From Mycobacterium asiaticum (GTDB lineage: Bacteria > Actinomycetota > Actinomycetes > Mycobacteriales > Mycobacteriaceae), in the NCBI RefSeq assembly GCF_001673635.1, contig NZ_LZMH01000082.1, positions 124,001 to 188,000 on the forward strand: 64,000 nucleotides of DNA. The letters run 5' to 3'. The position numbers were made by a program, and so were the translations under genes. Positions 8,920 through 16,800 of this stretch are shown one piece after another (position 1 is the stretch's first letter; the number at the start of each line of letters is the position of its first letter). The notes beneath the pieces were generated by a model. The model was not told where the DNA came from. It did not search any database and was given only the letters and a program-made list of their open reading frames with translations.

Positions 8920-9294
8920 CTACTTCACCTCAAGCAGGTCCACCACAAAGATCAGGGACTCGCCGGGCTTGATGACGCCACCGGCACCACGCTCACCGTA
9001 GGCGAGGTGGGCGGGGATGAGCAGCTGACGGCGACCGCCTACCTTCATGCCCTGCACGCCCTGGTCCCAGCCCTGGATGACCTGGCCGACGCCGAGTCGG
9101 AACGTCAACGGCTCACCGCGGTTATACGAAGCGTCGAATTCCTCGCCGGTGGAGTGGGCCACACCGACGTAGTGCACGACCACCGTGTTACCGGAGGTGG
9201 CCTCCGCGCCGTCGCCCTCGACCACGTCGGTGATGACCAGGTCGGTGGGCGGCTCCCCGCCGGGGAAATCGATCTCGGGTTTCTGTGCAGTCAT
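8920..9294 (-). CDS. FKBP-type peptidyl-prolyl cis-trans isomerase
   Basis: 124 residues, a single FKBP domain with no signal peptide, so it is likely cytosolic. The conserved run VVVHYVGV...GEEFDASYNRGEPLTFRLGVGQVIQGWDQGVQGMKVGGRRQLLIPAHLAYG...IFVVDLLEV contains the FKBP active-site aromatic and hydrophobic residues (Tyr, Phe, Asp, Val-Ile, Trp, Tyr). It catalyses proline isomerisation in protein folding. It is a single gene just downstream (minus strand) of the tmRNA gene. Confidence 0.93.
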   Translation of the reverse strand: MTAQKPEIDFPGGEPPTDLVITDVVEGDGAEATSGNTVVVHYVGVAHSTGEEFDASYNRGEPLTFRLGVGQVIQGWDQGVQGMKVGGRRQLLIPAHLAYGERGAGGVIKPGESLIFVVDLLEVK

Positions 9295-9447
9295 GCTCAC
9301 CACATTGGCAGATGCTCGCCGGTGGTGTTGCCGACGGGGTGGTTTCAAGAGAGCCGCTAGCGCGCCATCCTCGAAACATCGTCAGCCGCGCGGTCGGCGT
9401 GAGTGCCACGTGGTCGGCAGCCACGGTTGCAGTCCCCTGCGTGGCAC

Positions 9448-9815
9448 TGGTGGAGCTGCCGGGAATCGAACCCGGGTCCTACGGCATTCCCTCAAGGCTT
9501 CTCCGTGCGCAGTTCGCTATGTCTCTGCTCGGATCTCCTGGTCACGCGAACAAGCCAGGATGACGATCCCAGTCGCTGTTGGTGTCCCGATGAGTCCCGC
9601 GACCGAACTCATCGGTGGATCCCTCTAAATGACGCCAGGGTCCGGGTCGAGGGCTTTCCCGGTCTGACGGACTTGCTGTCGCTTAGGCAGCGAGAGCGAA
9701 GTCGCGCTGAGTGTTCTCGGCGCTTAATTGGTTGCAACGACGCTTACGGTGGTCTCTTGCCTGCACCGGCACGCTTCCCTTGATTCGATGCGCGAAGTCG
9801 AAACCGTTCAGCCCC
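9448..9815 (-). ncRNA. ssrA: tmRNA (ssrA)
   Basis: 368 bases. The 5' end GGGGCUG pairs with the 3' CAGCUCC in an acceptor stem with one G-U pair, followed by encoded ACCA. The 3' T-arm reads CCGGGTTCGATTCCCGG. The mRNA-like part resumes on GCC at 9721 and encodes AENTQRDFALAA then TAA (9686-9721, stop 9683-9685). The RNA rescues stalled ribosomes together with SmpB, whose gene lies 2.2 kb upstream on the same strand. The tag ends in the usual ALAA degron but differs from the ADSHQRDYALAA that I remember for M. tuberculosis. Confidence 0.96.
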
Positions 9816-9911
9816 TCGCATCCCCGCCGAACTTCTCGGCAGGACAACCCATGGTACGCCCCTGCCAACGACGGGCAACGTATTTATCTTCCAGCATGTA
9901 TCCAGCTAAGC

Positions 9912-9945
9912 CGAATGCCCCCGGCCTGGTGACCGGGGGCATTCG
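9912..9945. terminator. GC-rich hairpin terminator
   Basis: A perfect 13-bp stem (CGAATGCCCCCGG and its complement) with an 8-base loop, 80 bases beyond the stop of the ferritin-like gene and upstream of ssrA on the same strand. It is the best-formed simple terminator in the window, although it lacks a U tract. Confidence 0.7.
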
Positions 9946-10024
9946 ACAAGCCGTCGGGCGTGGGCCTGGCGGCGGCATCGAGGGCGATTTCTCTACCGAA
10001 GCCGCACGCTCGGCGAGCCGCAGG

Positions 10025-10987
10025 CTAGCTGATGCCGACGGCCTCCTTGGCAATCGCGGCGACGCGGGTCTGCGCAGCGGAGATGATGCGCTGCCGCTCC
10101 TTGTGCGCCTCTTCGTAAGCGATGATGACGCGGACGTCGCGCGGCGAGTCCAGATCCTTGATCGCGGCCACGGCGTCGTTGACGTTGAGGTCGTCGTAGT
10201 TCTTGATCGGCAACTCGCTGGCGTCCAGAACACCCACCGACTCGCGACCCGAGTGCAGCGCGTCCGCAGTGCGGTCCGCGCCCTCGTTGCGGGTGACTCG
10301 CTCCGCGGCCCGCAGCGCGGCGTTCTGCGACGCAGAGACGGCCTTCGCGGCGATCTCGCTGGCGTTGCCACCACGCTCGACCAACTCCTTGAACGCCGGA
10401 CCCGCATTGCGCAGGGTCTCGACCGCACGGTCGATGCCGCGCGCCGACCAGGTCACCGGCAAGTTGACGAACTTCACCGCGGTGCCGGCGGCCATCTGTA
10501 CCGGGGTGCGACGCAGGGCGGCCGGACCGCCCAGCGCGTCCTCGGCCAGCACGGTGGTCAGCCAGTCGACGGTGGCCGAGTGCGCGGTGATCAGGCGGGT
10601 AGCCAACGCCTCGACGTCCTTGTTCTTCGCGGCAACGGCCAGCGCCTTGGTGTAGCGGGCGCGGTCCAGCAGCTGGTCCTCGAGTGCCAGGTCACCCAGC
10701 AACGCCTCATCGAACGGCTCGGCCTGTTCGGTCAGCGCCTTGACCGCAGCAGCGGCGCGGCCCAGGAATGGACCGATCACATCCGGGTAGCCGCCCAGCT
10801 CCCGAATCGCAGACTGGATGGCCTCGGCACGCTCGCGACCGTTCTCAGCATTCTGCGTGAGCTCGCGGCGCACCGCCTCGGTGCGAGCCTGGGCCACACG
10901 GGTTTCGGCGATCTGAATTTCGGTGTTGGTGAGATCGAGCAGAGTGCGAAGCTGCGCGAGCAATCTGGTCGTATCCGGTGAAGTCAT
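10025..10987 (-). CDS. Ferritin-like-domain protein with a helical C-terminal module
   Basis: 320 residues. The N-terminal ~160 residues form an amphipathic helical bundle with ferritin-like character: TEIQIAETRVAQARTEAVRRELTQNAENGRERAEAIQSAIRELGG...DQLLDRARYTKALAVAA. The C-terminal ~70 residues (LPIKNYDDLNVNDAVAAIKDLDSPRDVRVIIAYEEAHKERQRIISAAQTRV) form a separate module that I associate with other mycobacterial proteins. A strong AGGAGG lies nine bases before the ATG. Iron storage or oxidative-stress protection is suggested by the fold, but the metal ligands cannot be assigned confidently. A SigF-like promoter is seen upstream. Confidence 0.7.
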   Translation of the reverse strand: MTSPDTTRLLAQLRTLLDLTNTEIQIAETRVAQARTEAVRRELTQNAENGRERAEAIQSAIRELGGYPDVIGPFLGRAAAAVKALTEQAEPFDEALLGDLALEDQLLDRARYTKALAVAAKNKDVEALATRLITAHSATVDWLTTVLAEDALGGPAALRRTPVQMAAGTAVKFVNLPVTWSARGIDRAVETLRNAGPAFKELVERGGNASEIAAKAVSASQNAALRAAERVTRNEGADRTADALHSGRESVGVLDASELPIKNYDDLNVNDAVAAIKDLDSPRDVRVIIAYEEAHKERQRIISAAQTRVAAIAKEAVGIS

Positions 10988-11050
10988 TATTGTTTGGCCT
11001 CCTAAGGCTTCCGTCGTGTAGTGGCGCGAAGCGCGCCTGTACTACTTCGG

Positions 11051-11076
11051 CTACCCATCCCCCTGGCCACATCAAC
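11051..11076 (-). promoter_or_regulatory. SigF-like promoter of the ferritin-like gene
   Basis: On the minus strand GTTG, a 16-base spacer, then GGGTAG. The mycobacterial SigF consensus is about GTTT-N16-GGGTAT. It lies 64 bases before the start codon. Stress or stationary-phase control is inferred. Confidence 0.4.
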
Positions 11077-11136
11077 ATCTGCCGCGATCTTGTGACATAG
11101 ATCGCTTTGCAGGGCGCGAGCAAACGAATTAGGCCG

Positions 11137-11982
11137 TCAGATCACGAAATTCAGATGCTTGACGATCCGGTCGGCCACGTCTTGATCACCCTCGAATGCG
11201 ATGTCTTGGCTGCGCCGGGGGCACAACGGACGCCCGCCGGCAAGCCTGGTGAACTGCAGTGCATCGACGCGAATGGTCGTCGTCGGCTCCTGTCCGCCGA
11301 AGTCGTCCACCAACTGCGCGCGGCCGTTGACGGCGACCCGCATCTGCCGGGCCAACGGGCCGGTCAGGTCGATGAGGACCCGCGAACCGTCCGGGGTCCC
11401 CGCGCGCTTGCCCACGACGAACCCCATCGATGTCGCGATTTCCGCGAGAGACAGTCGCGCCGCGGGCCCGATCAGATCTTCGTCGGTCGACGGTCGCTCC
11501 AGGCCGACGCGGATGTCCTGTTCGTGCATCCAGCAATCGAACACCCGGATCCGCATGAACCGCCCGTAGCTGTCGGGGCCGGCGGGAGTGACGCCTACCG
11601 CGTTCCACTCGTCGAGGGACATGTCTTCGAGCACTTTGCGGCGCGTTCCGGTCACCTTGCGGAACCGCTCGAGCACGGCGGCACCGGTCTGGTTGCTCAG
11701 ATGCCGTACCCAGCACTCGTTCATCACGCCGATGTCATTGCGCACGTGATCGAGCGCCGCCACGTCGATGTCGGGTGCGGGCGGGCTGATGCCCTGCAGG
11801 AACGACTCGGTGCCGATGATGTGTGACACGACGGCCTGCACGTCCCAGCCGGCCAGCGCGCTGGGCGCCCGCCAGTCGGCCTCGGACAACCCGCCCAGCA
11901 ATTCATCGAGTTGATCCCACACCGTGAACAGGCCCGTCAGGACTTCGGACTTATCGAGCAGCGTTACCGGACGGTCAGCCAT
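11137..11982 (-). CDS. Mycothiol-dependent maleylpyruvate-isomerase-family protein (Rv3099c-like)
   Basis: 281 residues. The N-terminal DinB-like four-helix domain carries the metal-site signatures: WDVQAVVSHIIGTESFL (first His) and FDCWMHEQDIR (H-x2-DIR). The C-terminal ~80 residues form the MDMPI_C mixed domain. Such enzymes use mycothiol as cofactor or co-substrate in S-transfer or isomerisation. The individual substrate is unknown. It lies 22 bases downstream of smpB on the same strand and so may be co-transcribed with the ftsEX-smpB block, matching the gene order I recall for M. tuberculosis. Confidence 0.82.
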   Translation of the reverse strand: MADRPVTLLDKSEVLTGLFTVWDQLDELLGGLSEADWRAPSALAGWDVQAVVSHIIGTESFLQGISPPAPDIDVAALDHVRNDIGVMNECWVRHLSNQTGAAVLERFRKVTGTRRKVLEDMSLDEWNAVGVTPAGPDSYGRFMRIRVFDCWMHEQDIRVGLERPSTDEDLIGPAARLSLAEIATSMGFVVGKRAGTPDGSRVLIDLTGPLARQMRVAVNGRAQLVDDFGGQEPTTTIRVDALQFTRLAGGRPLCPRRSQDIAFEGDQDVADRIVKHLNFVI

Positions 11983-12004
11983 GTTCGGATAGTAGGCCTT
12001 TCGG

Positions 12005-12490
12005 TCAGCCCATACCCTTGGCTCGGCGCCCGAGTTCCCTGATCACCTCACGCTGGGCGTCGCGGCGGGCCAAGTCCTGGCGTTTGTCGTGCGCTTGCTT
12101 GCCGCGGGCCAAAGCCAGCTCGACCTTGACCTTGCCGTCGTAGAAGTACATCGACAACGGCACCAGCGCGTAGTTGCCCTCGCGGATTTTGCCGATCAGC
12201 GCGTCGATCTGGCGCCGGTGCAACAGCAGCTTGCGGTTGCGTCGTGGCTCATGGTTCGTCCAGCTGCCGTGCCGGTACTCCGGGATGTGCACGTTGCGCA
12301 GCCAGATCTCGCCGTCGTCGACCGTGGCGAACGCGTCGACCAGCGAGGCGTGCCCTTCGCGCAGGCTCTTGACCTCGGTGCCCTGCAACGCGACACCGGC
12401 CTCGAAGACCTCGAGGATCGAGTAGTTGTGCCGCGCCTTGCGATTGCTTGCGATGATTTTCCGGCCGTCGCCGCGCGACTTGGTCGCCAC
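12005..12490 (-). CDS. smpB: SsrA-binding protein SmpB
   Basis: 161 residues from GTG 12490. It has the SmpB OB-fold core: NRKARHNYSILEVFEAGVALQGTEVKSLREGHASLVDAF...IPEYRHGSW...RKLLLHRRQIDALIGKI, and the basic C-terminal tail (RGKQAHDKRQDLARRDAQREVIRELGRRAKGMG) that enters the ribosomal A site. It binds tmRNA and delivers it to stalled ribosomes. ftsX ends two bases upstream, so the two are co-transcribed. Confidence 0.97.
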   Translation of the reverse strand: MATKSRGDGRKIIASNRKARHNYSILEVFEAGVALQGTEVKSLREGHASLVDAFATVDDGEIWLRNVHIPEYRHGSWTNHEPRRNRKLLLHRRQIDALIGKIREGNYALVPLSMYFYDGKVKVELALARGKQAHDKRQDLARRDAQREVIRELGRRAKGMG

Positions 12491-12492
12491 CG

Positions 12493-13395
12493 CTACCGCC
12501 GGATGTAGATGCGCAGCGTCGCGTACGCGGTCAACCCCGACATCGCCACGCCGAGCAACAGCAGGATCGGCGAGATATAGAGGATGTCGGCGTAGTCGAC
12601 CCTGGCGATCAGGTTGGCTTGATAGAACTCGTTCAGCGCATTGTCCAAGAACAATGCCCTCACCAGGATCAGGCCAGCGATCGCAATGCCGACACCGATA
12701 GTTGCCGCGAGCGTCGCCTCCACCAGGAACGGCAGCTGGGTGTACCAGCGACTCGCGCCGACCAGCCGCATGATGCCGATCTCGGTGCGACGGGTGTAGG
12801 CCGCGACCTGAACCATGTTGGCGATCAACAGAATCGCCCCGACCGCTTGGACCAGAGCGACGGCGAAGGCCGCATTGCTCAGCCCGTTCAGCACGGCGAA
12901 CAGCCGGTCGATCAACTCCTTCTGGTTCAGCACCGACTGCACACCGGGCTGGGGCGGCGGCCCCATCATCTCGGCGTCAAAGTCCTTGTGCTGCTCGGGG
13001 TTGTTGAGCTTGACGATGAACGACGCCGGGAAGGAGTCCTTGCCCGCCACGTCCTTGTACTGCGGGAACTTGCGGATCGCGTCGTCATAAGCCTGCTGAC
13101 GGTTCAGGAACCGCACCGACTTGACGTCCTGTCGCTTCTCGATCTTCTCCCGCAGCGCCTTGCACGGATTGTCGCTACAAGTCGGATCGTTGGCGGAGAC
13201 ATCGTCGGTCAGGAACACCTGCGTCTCGACCCGGTCCAGGTAAATGGCCCGAGAGTTCTCGGCCAGCCGCACTACCAGTAATCCGCCACCGAACAGACCG
13301 ATCGAGATGGCCGTCGTCAGGATCATCGCGATCGTCATGGTGACGTTGCGACGAAATCCGGTGAGGACCTCGTTGAGTAGGAATCCGAAGCGCAC
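12493..13395 (-). CDS. ftsX: Cell-division ABC transporter permease FtsX
   Basis: 300 residues from GTG 13395. A short cytoplasmic N-terminus, TM1 (~20-45), then a ~130-residue extracellular domain with two cysteines (PTCSDNPC), and three C-terminal membrane segments (~175-200, 220-250, 270-295) with the FtsX/MacB signature RRTEIGIMRLVGAS. With FtsE it transmits ATP hydrolysis across the membrane to activate peptidoglycan hydrolases at the septum. The ftsE stop directly abuts the start codon. Confidence 0.96.
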   Translation of the reverse strand: MRFGFLLNEVLTGFRRNVTMTIAMILTTAISIGLFGGGLLVVRLAENSRAIYLDRVETQVFLTDDVSANDPTCSDNPCKALREKIEKRQDVKSVRFLNRQQAYDDAIRKFPQYKDVAGKDSFPASFIVKLNNPEQHKDFDAEMMGPPPQPGVQSVLNQKELIDRLFAVLNGLSNAAFAVALVQAVGAILLIANMVQVAAYTRRTEIGIMRLVGASRWYTQLPFLVEATLAATIGVGIAIAGLILVRALFLDNALNEFYQANLIARVDYADILYISPILLLLGVAMSGLTAYATLRIYIRR

Positions 13396-14085
13396 TTAGC
13401 GATCCATCCCGTAGACGCCACGCTGTTCGTCGCGAACCAGCCTGCCCAGTGACAACTCGACCACACGCTGGCGCATCGCGTCCACAATGTGATGGTCGTG
13501 CGTCGCCATCAGCACGGTGGTCCCGGTGCGGTTGATCCGCTCCAACAGATCCATGATGTCCTTACTGGTGTCTGGGTCGAGGTTGCCGGTGGGCTCGTCG
13601 GCCAGCAGCACCAGCGGCCGGTTGACGTACGCGCGGGCGATCGCCACCCGCTGTTGCTCACCACCGGACAGTTCGTGCGGCAATCGGTTCGCTTTGCCCG
13701 ACAGGCCGACCGTTTCGAGCACTTCGGGCACCACCCGGTTGATCGCGTCGGTGCGCCGGCCGATGACCTCCAGCGCGAAGGCCACGTTGTCGTACACCGT
13801 CTTCTGCTGCAACAGCCGGAAGTCCTGGAAGACGCACCCGATCACCTGACGCAGCTTCGGCACGTTGCGGCCGCGCAACTTGTTGACGTGGAACTTCGAC
13901 ACCCGGATGTCGCCGGATGTCGGTGATTCCGCCGCCAGCAGCAGCCGCATGAACGTCGACTTGCCCGAACCCGACGGACCGATGAGGAAAACGAACTCAC
14001 CCTTGTCGATCTTGACGTTGATGTCATCCAAGGCCGGACGGGCCGACGATTTGTACTGCTTGGTGACATGTTCCAGGGTGATCAT
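13396..14085 (-). CDS. ftsE: Cell-division ATP-binding protein FtsE
   Basis: 229 residues from ATG 14085. It is a complete ABC ATPase: Walker A GPSGSGKST (~residues 36-44), Q-loop VFQDFRLL, signature LSGGEQQR, Walker B VLLADEPTGNLD and H-loop ATHD. It is the cytoplasmic ATPase partner of FtsX. The start is fixed by MITLEHVTKQY, the normal N-terminus of the family. It is followed immediately by ftsX. Confidence 0.97.
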   Translation of the reverse strand: MITLEHVTKQYKSSARPALDDINVKIDKGEFVFLIGPSGSGKSTFMRLLLAAESPTSGDIRVSKFHVNKLRGRNVPKLRQVIGCVFQDFRLLQQKTVYDNVAFALEVIGRRTDAINRVVPEVLETVGLSGKANRLPHELSGGEQQRVAIARAYVNRPLVLLADEPTGNLDPDTSKDIMDLLERINRTGTTVLMATHDHHIVDAMRQRVVELSLGRLVRDEQRGVYGMDR

Positions 14086-14129
14086 CACGGCACGCCAGTG
14101 TAGCGGGGTGTTTCGCTGAGCCGCGAAAC

Positions 14130-14588
14130 TCAGCGGCCGGGAGCCGGCAAACCGGGCAGCGGGGGCGGCGCCGGTGATGGGTTCGGACTGGGCGTTGACG
14201 TCGGCGTGCAGAACGGCGGGATGCACGGCAACTGGATCAACGGCGTGGTTGTCGTTGTGGTGGTGGTCGGCGGCGGCGTCGTTGTGGGGGTCGGTGTGCG
14301 CGTCGGAGTGGGCGTGGGCGTCGCGTTGTTGGGCTGTTGCACCCGGGTGCGCGGCACCCAGGTGTAGTTGGGGTCGGGCACGAATCCCGGCGGGACCACC
14401 TGAGACGGCGGCGTAGTGCTCCGCGGCTCCTCGCGTGGGCTGTAGGTCTCGTAGGTCCACCACAGCGCGAGGAACGCGACGATCAGCACCAGCGTCGACG
14501 TACGGACGCGGCCGCCGAACAGGTGGCTGGGTGCGCGCCGCTCCTCTTTGTCGCGGCGCTTGTGCAGCAGGTTGAGGTCCAACTTCAT
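14130..14588 (-). CDS. Pro/Thr-rich single-pass membrane protein (Rv3103c-like)
   Basis: 152 residues. A basic cytoplasmic N-terminus (LLHKRRDKEERR), one membrane helix at ~30-45 (TSTLVLIVAFLALWW), then an extracytoplasmic tail of low complexity (TPTPTPTRTPTPTTTPPPTTTTTTTT) and a two-Cys segment (LPCIPPFC). The tail looks like a wall-spanning or O-glycosylated linker. Its ATG overlaps the stop of the upstream mscS-like gene (ATGA). Linkage to ftsEX hints at an envelope or division role, but no function is established. Confidence 0.75.
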   Translation of the reverse strand: MKLDLNLLHKRRDKEERRAPSHLFGGRVRTSTLVLIVAFLALWWTYETYSPREEPRSTTPPSQVVPPGFVPDPNYTWVPRTRVQQPNNATPTPTPTRTPTPTTTPPPTTTTTTTTPLIQLPCIPPFCTPTSTPSPNPSPAPPPLPGLPAPGR

Positions 14589-15586
14589 CGCTGCGCCACC
14601 GAACCCTTGTCCGCGCCGGTCTCCTCACTGCGCTCGGTGTCGGGAACGCCGCCGTCATCGACGACGCCGACCGTGGCATCGGCGGCGGTGACGATGCCGG
14701 CGCGGGCCAGGGCGCGAATGACCAGCACCCGCAACTGTCGCCCGGCCTCGAACTGCTTGCCGGGCAGCGTGCGCGCAACCAGGCGCAGGGTGACGGTGTT
14801 GAGTTCGATGCTCTCCACACCCATCACGGTCGGGGCATCGAGCAGCAACTCGCCCAGCACGGCGTCATCGCGGGCGTGCTCACACTCCTGGTGCAGGACC
14901 TCGTTGACCCGGTTCAGGTCGGCGCTGGTCGAGACCGGAATGTCGACCACCGCGCGCGCCCAGTCCTTGGACAGGTTGATCGTCTTGACGATCGAGCCAT
15001 TGGGAATGGTGAACAGCTCACCGTCCGACGATCGGAGTCGGGTGACCCGCAGCGTCACGTTCTCCACGGTGCCGCGCGCCTCGGCCGCGATGCCGGAGAC
15101 CGTCAGCGACACCAGGTCACCGAAGCCGTACTGCCGCTCGACGATGATGAAGAACCCCGACAGCAAGTCCTTGACCAGCTGCTGGGCGCCGAAACCCAGG
15201 GCGGCGCCGACGACGGTCGCGGGCGCGACGAGCCCGCCCACCGAGAACTGCAGCACGTTGCTGATCTGCATGATCACCACGATCGAGATCAGCACGATGG
15301 ACACCCACGAGATCACCGACGCCACTGCTTGTCGGTGTTTGGTGGCCTCCGAGCGCACCAGCGCGTCGCTCTCAGTGAAGCCCTCGTCCAGTGAGCGGGT
15401 CACCCGTTGCGCAACCCAGTTGACGAACCTGGCGGCAAGCACCGCGGCGATGACCAGCATCGCGATCCGCAGACCCCGAGTAATGATCCACTCACCGATC
15501 TGGCCGCGCCAGAAGTCATGCCACCGCTGCGCCGCGGAGGCGATACCAAAGGCAGGGCCCGATAAAAGCACAGTGTTAGTCGTCAT
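14585..15586 (-). CDS. MscS-family small-conductance mechanosensitive channel (Rv3104c-like)
   Basis: 333 residues from ATG 15586, preceded by AGGAAAG. The N-terminal membrane helices (~30-60, 95-120) lead to the MscS pore helix and beta domain: VGGLVAPATVVGAALGFGAQQLVKDLLSGFFIIVERQYGFGDLVSL, then GTVENVTLRVTRLRSSDGELFTIPNGSIVKTINLSK. The family releases solutes or ions on membrane tension. The start overlaps the prfB 3' end by 11 bases, and its stop overlaps the next gene, so it is part of the prfB-to-smpB transcript. Confidence 0.92.
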   Translation of the reverse strand: MTTNTVLLSGPAFGIASAAQRWHDFWRGQIGEWIITRGLRIAMLVIAAVLAARFVNWVAQRVTRSLDEGFTESDALVRSEATKHRQAVASVISWVSIVLISIVVIMQISNVLQFSVGGLVAPATVVGAALGFGAQQLVKDLLSGFFIIVERQYGFGDLVSLTVSGIAAEARGTVENVTLRVTRLRSSDGELFTIPNGSIVKTINLSKDWARAVVDIPVSTSADLNRVNEVLHQECEHARDDAVLGELLLDAPTVMGVESIELNTVTLRLVARTLPGKQFEAGRQLRVLVIRALARAGIVTAADATVGVVDDGGVPDTERSEETGADKGSVAQR

Positions 15587-16691
15587 CTTTCCTGTTGCGC
15601 CACCGGATCCCTGCTTCCAGGAACCCGTCGATGTCTCCATCCAGTACGGCCGCAGGATTGCCTACCTCGTACTCGGTGCGCAGATCCTTGACCATCTGGT
15701 AGGGGTGCAGCACGTATGACCGCATCTGGTTTCCCCACGAGCTGCCGCCGTCGCCCTTCAAGGCGTCGAGCTCGGCGCGTTCCTCAGAACGCTTACGCTC
15801 CAACAACTTTGCCTGAAGTACCCGCAACGCCGAAACCTTATTCTGCAATTGCGACTTCTCGTTCTGGCAAGTGACGACGATACCGGTTGGGATGTGGGTG
15901 AGTCGAACCGCCGAGTCGGTGGTATTGACCGATTGGCCGCCCGGCCCACTCGATCGGTAGACGTCGACGCGGATGTCGCCTTCCGGGATGTCGATGTGGT
16001 CGGTGGTCTCCACCACCGGCAGCACCTCGACCTCCGCAAAGGAGGTCTGACGTCGGCTTTGGTTGTCGAACGGGCTGATCCGCACCAGCCGGTGGGTGCC
16101 CTGTTCCACCGACAGCGTGCCGTAGGCGAACGGCGCATGCACGGCGAAGGTGGCGCTCTTGATGCCGGCCTCTTCCGCATAAGAGGTGTCGAACACCTCG
16201 ACCGGGTATTTGTGCTGTTCAGCCCAGCGGATGTACATCCGCATCAGCATCTCGGCCCAGTCGGCGGCGTCCACACCGCCGGCACCTGAGCGGATTGTGA
16301 GCAACGCCTCACGTTCGTCGTACTCGCCGGACAGCAAAGTGCGCACTTCGGTGGCCTCGATGTCGGCCCGCAACGACTTGAGTTCGGCGTCGGCTTCGGC
16401 CAGCGCATCGTCGGCGGCGGCGCCCTCTTCCTCGTCGGCCAGCTCGTAGAGCACCGGCAGGTCATCGAGGCGGCGGCGCAGTTCCTCGATACGGCGCAAC
16501 TCCCCTTGCGCATGGGACAGTTCGCTGGTGACCCGCTGGGCGCGGTTCTGGTCGTCCCACAGCTTGGGGTCCGACGCTTCCTGTTCGAGCTTATCGATTC
16601 GACTCTTCAGACCGTCGACGTCCAGTACCCGTTCCACCGTGGTCAGGGTCGCGTCAAGGGCGGCGATATCTGCTTGACGGTCAAGTTCCAC
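15576..16691 (-). CDS. prfB: Peptide chain release factor 2
   Basis: 371 residues from GTG 16691. A coiled N-terminal domain is followed by the codon-recognition and GGQ domains. The catalytic loop is SSGPGGQSVNTTDSAVRLTHIPTG, and the UGA/UAA-recognition tripeptide region lies around HRLVRISPFDNQSRRQTSF. It terminates translation at UGA and UAA. The reading frame is uninterrupted: the autoregulatory +1 frameshift site near codon 25 found in many bacteria is absent. The start was chosen from the conserved ELDRQADIAALD N-terminus; GTG or ATG codons further up are not needed. Confidence 0.96.
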   Translation of the reverse strand: MELDRQADIAALDATLTTVERVLDVDGLKSRIDKLEQEASDPKLWDDQNRAQRVTSELSHAQGELRRIEELRRRLDDLPVLYELADEEEGAAADDALAEADAELKSLRADIEATEVRTLLSGEYDEREALLTIRSGAGGVDAADWAEMLMRMYIRWAEQHKYPVEVFDTSYAEEAGIKSATFAVHAPFAYGTLSVEQGTHRLVRISPFDNQSRRQTSFAEVEVLPVVETTDHIDIPEGDIRVDVYRSSGPGGQSVNTTDSAVRLTHIPTGIVVTCQNEKSQLQNKVSALRVLQAKLLERKRSEERAELDALKGDGGSSWGNQMRSYVLHPYQMVKDLRTEYEVGNPAAVLDGDIDGFLEAGIRWRNRKDDD

Positions 16692-16800
16692 AGGCGCCCA
16701 CGTTACCGTCAGCACCGTCTAGCATCAGAAACCATCAGTCGCACCCCCGGCTGCGACGCCCAGCCCAACGCGTCGCAACCGGCACGAATAGAAGGTCGGT

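Noticed and set aside
9400..9620. A plus-strand protein gene over the tmRNA 3' half
   Set aside because: The plus-strand frames there cross the acceptor stem and T-arm of tmRNA; the conserved RNA structure explains the sequence.
15576..16691. Programmed +1 frameshift in prfB
   Set aside because: The frame is continuous through the N-terminal domain and there is no early in-frame UGA.
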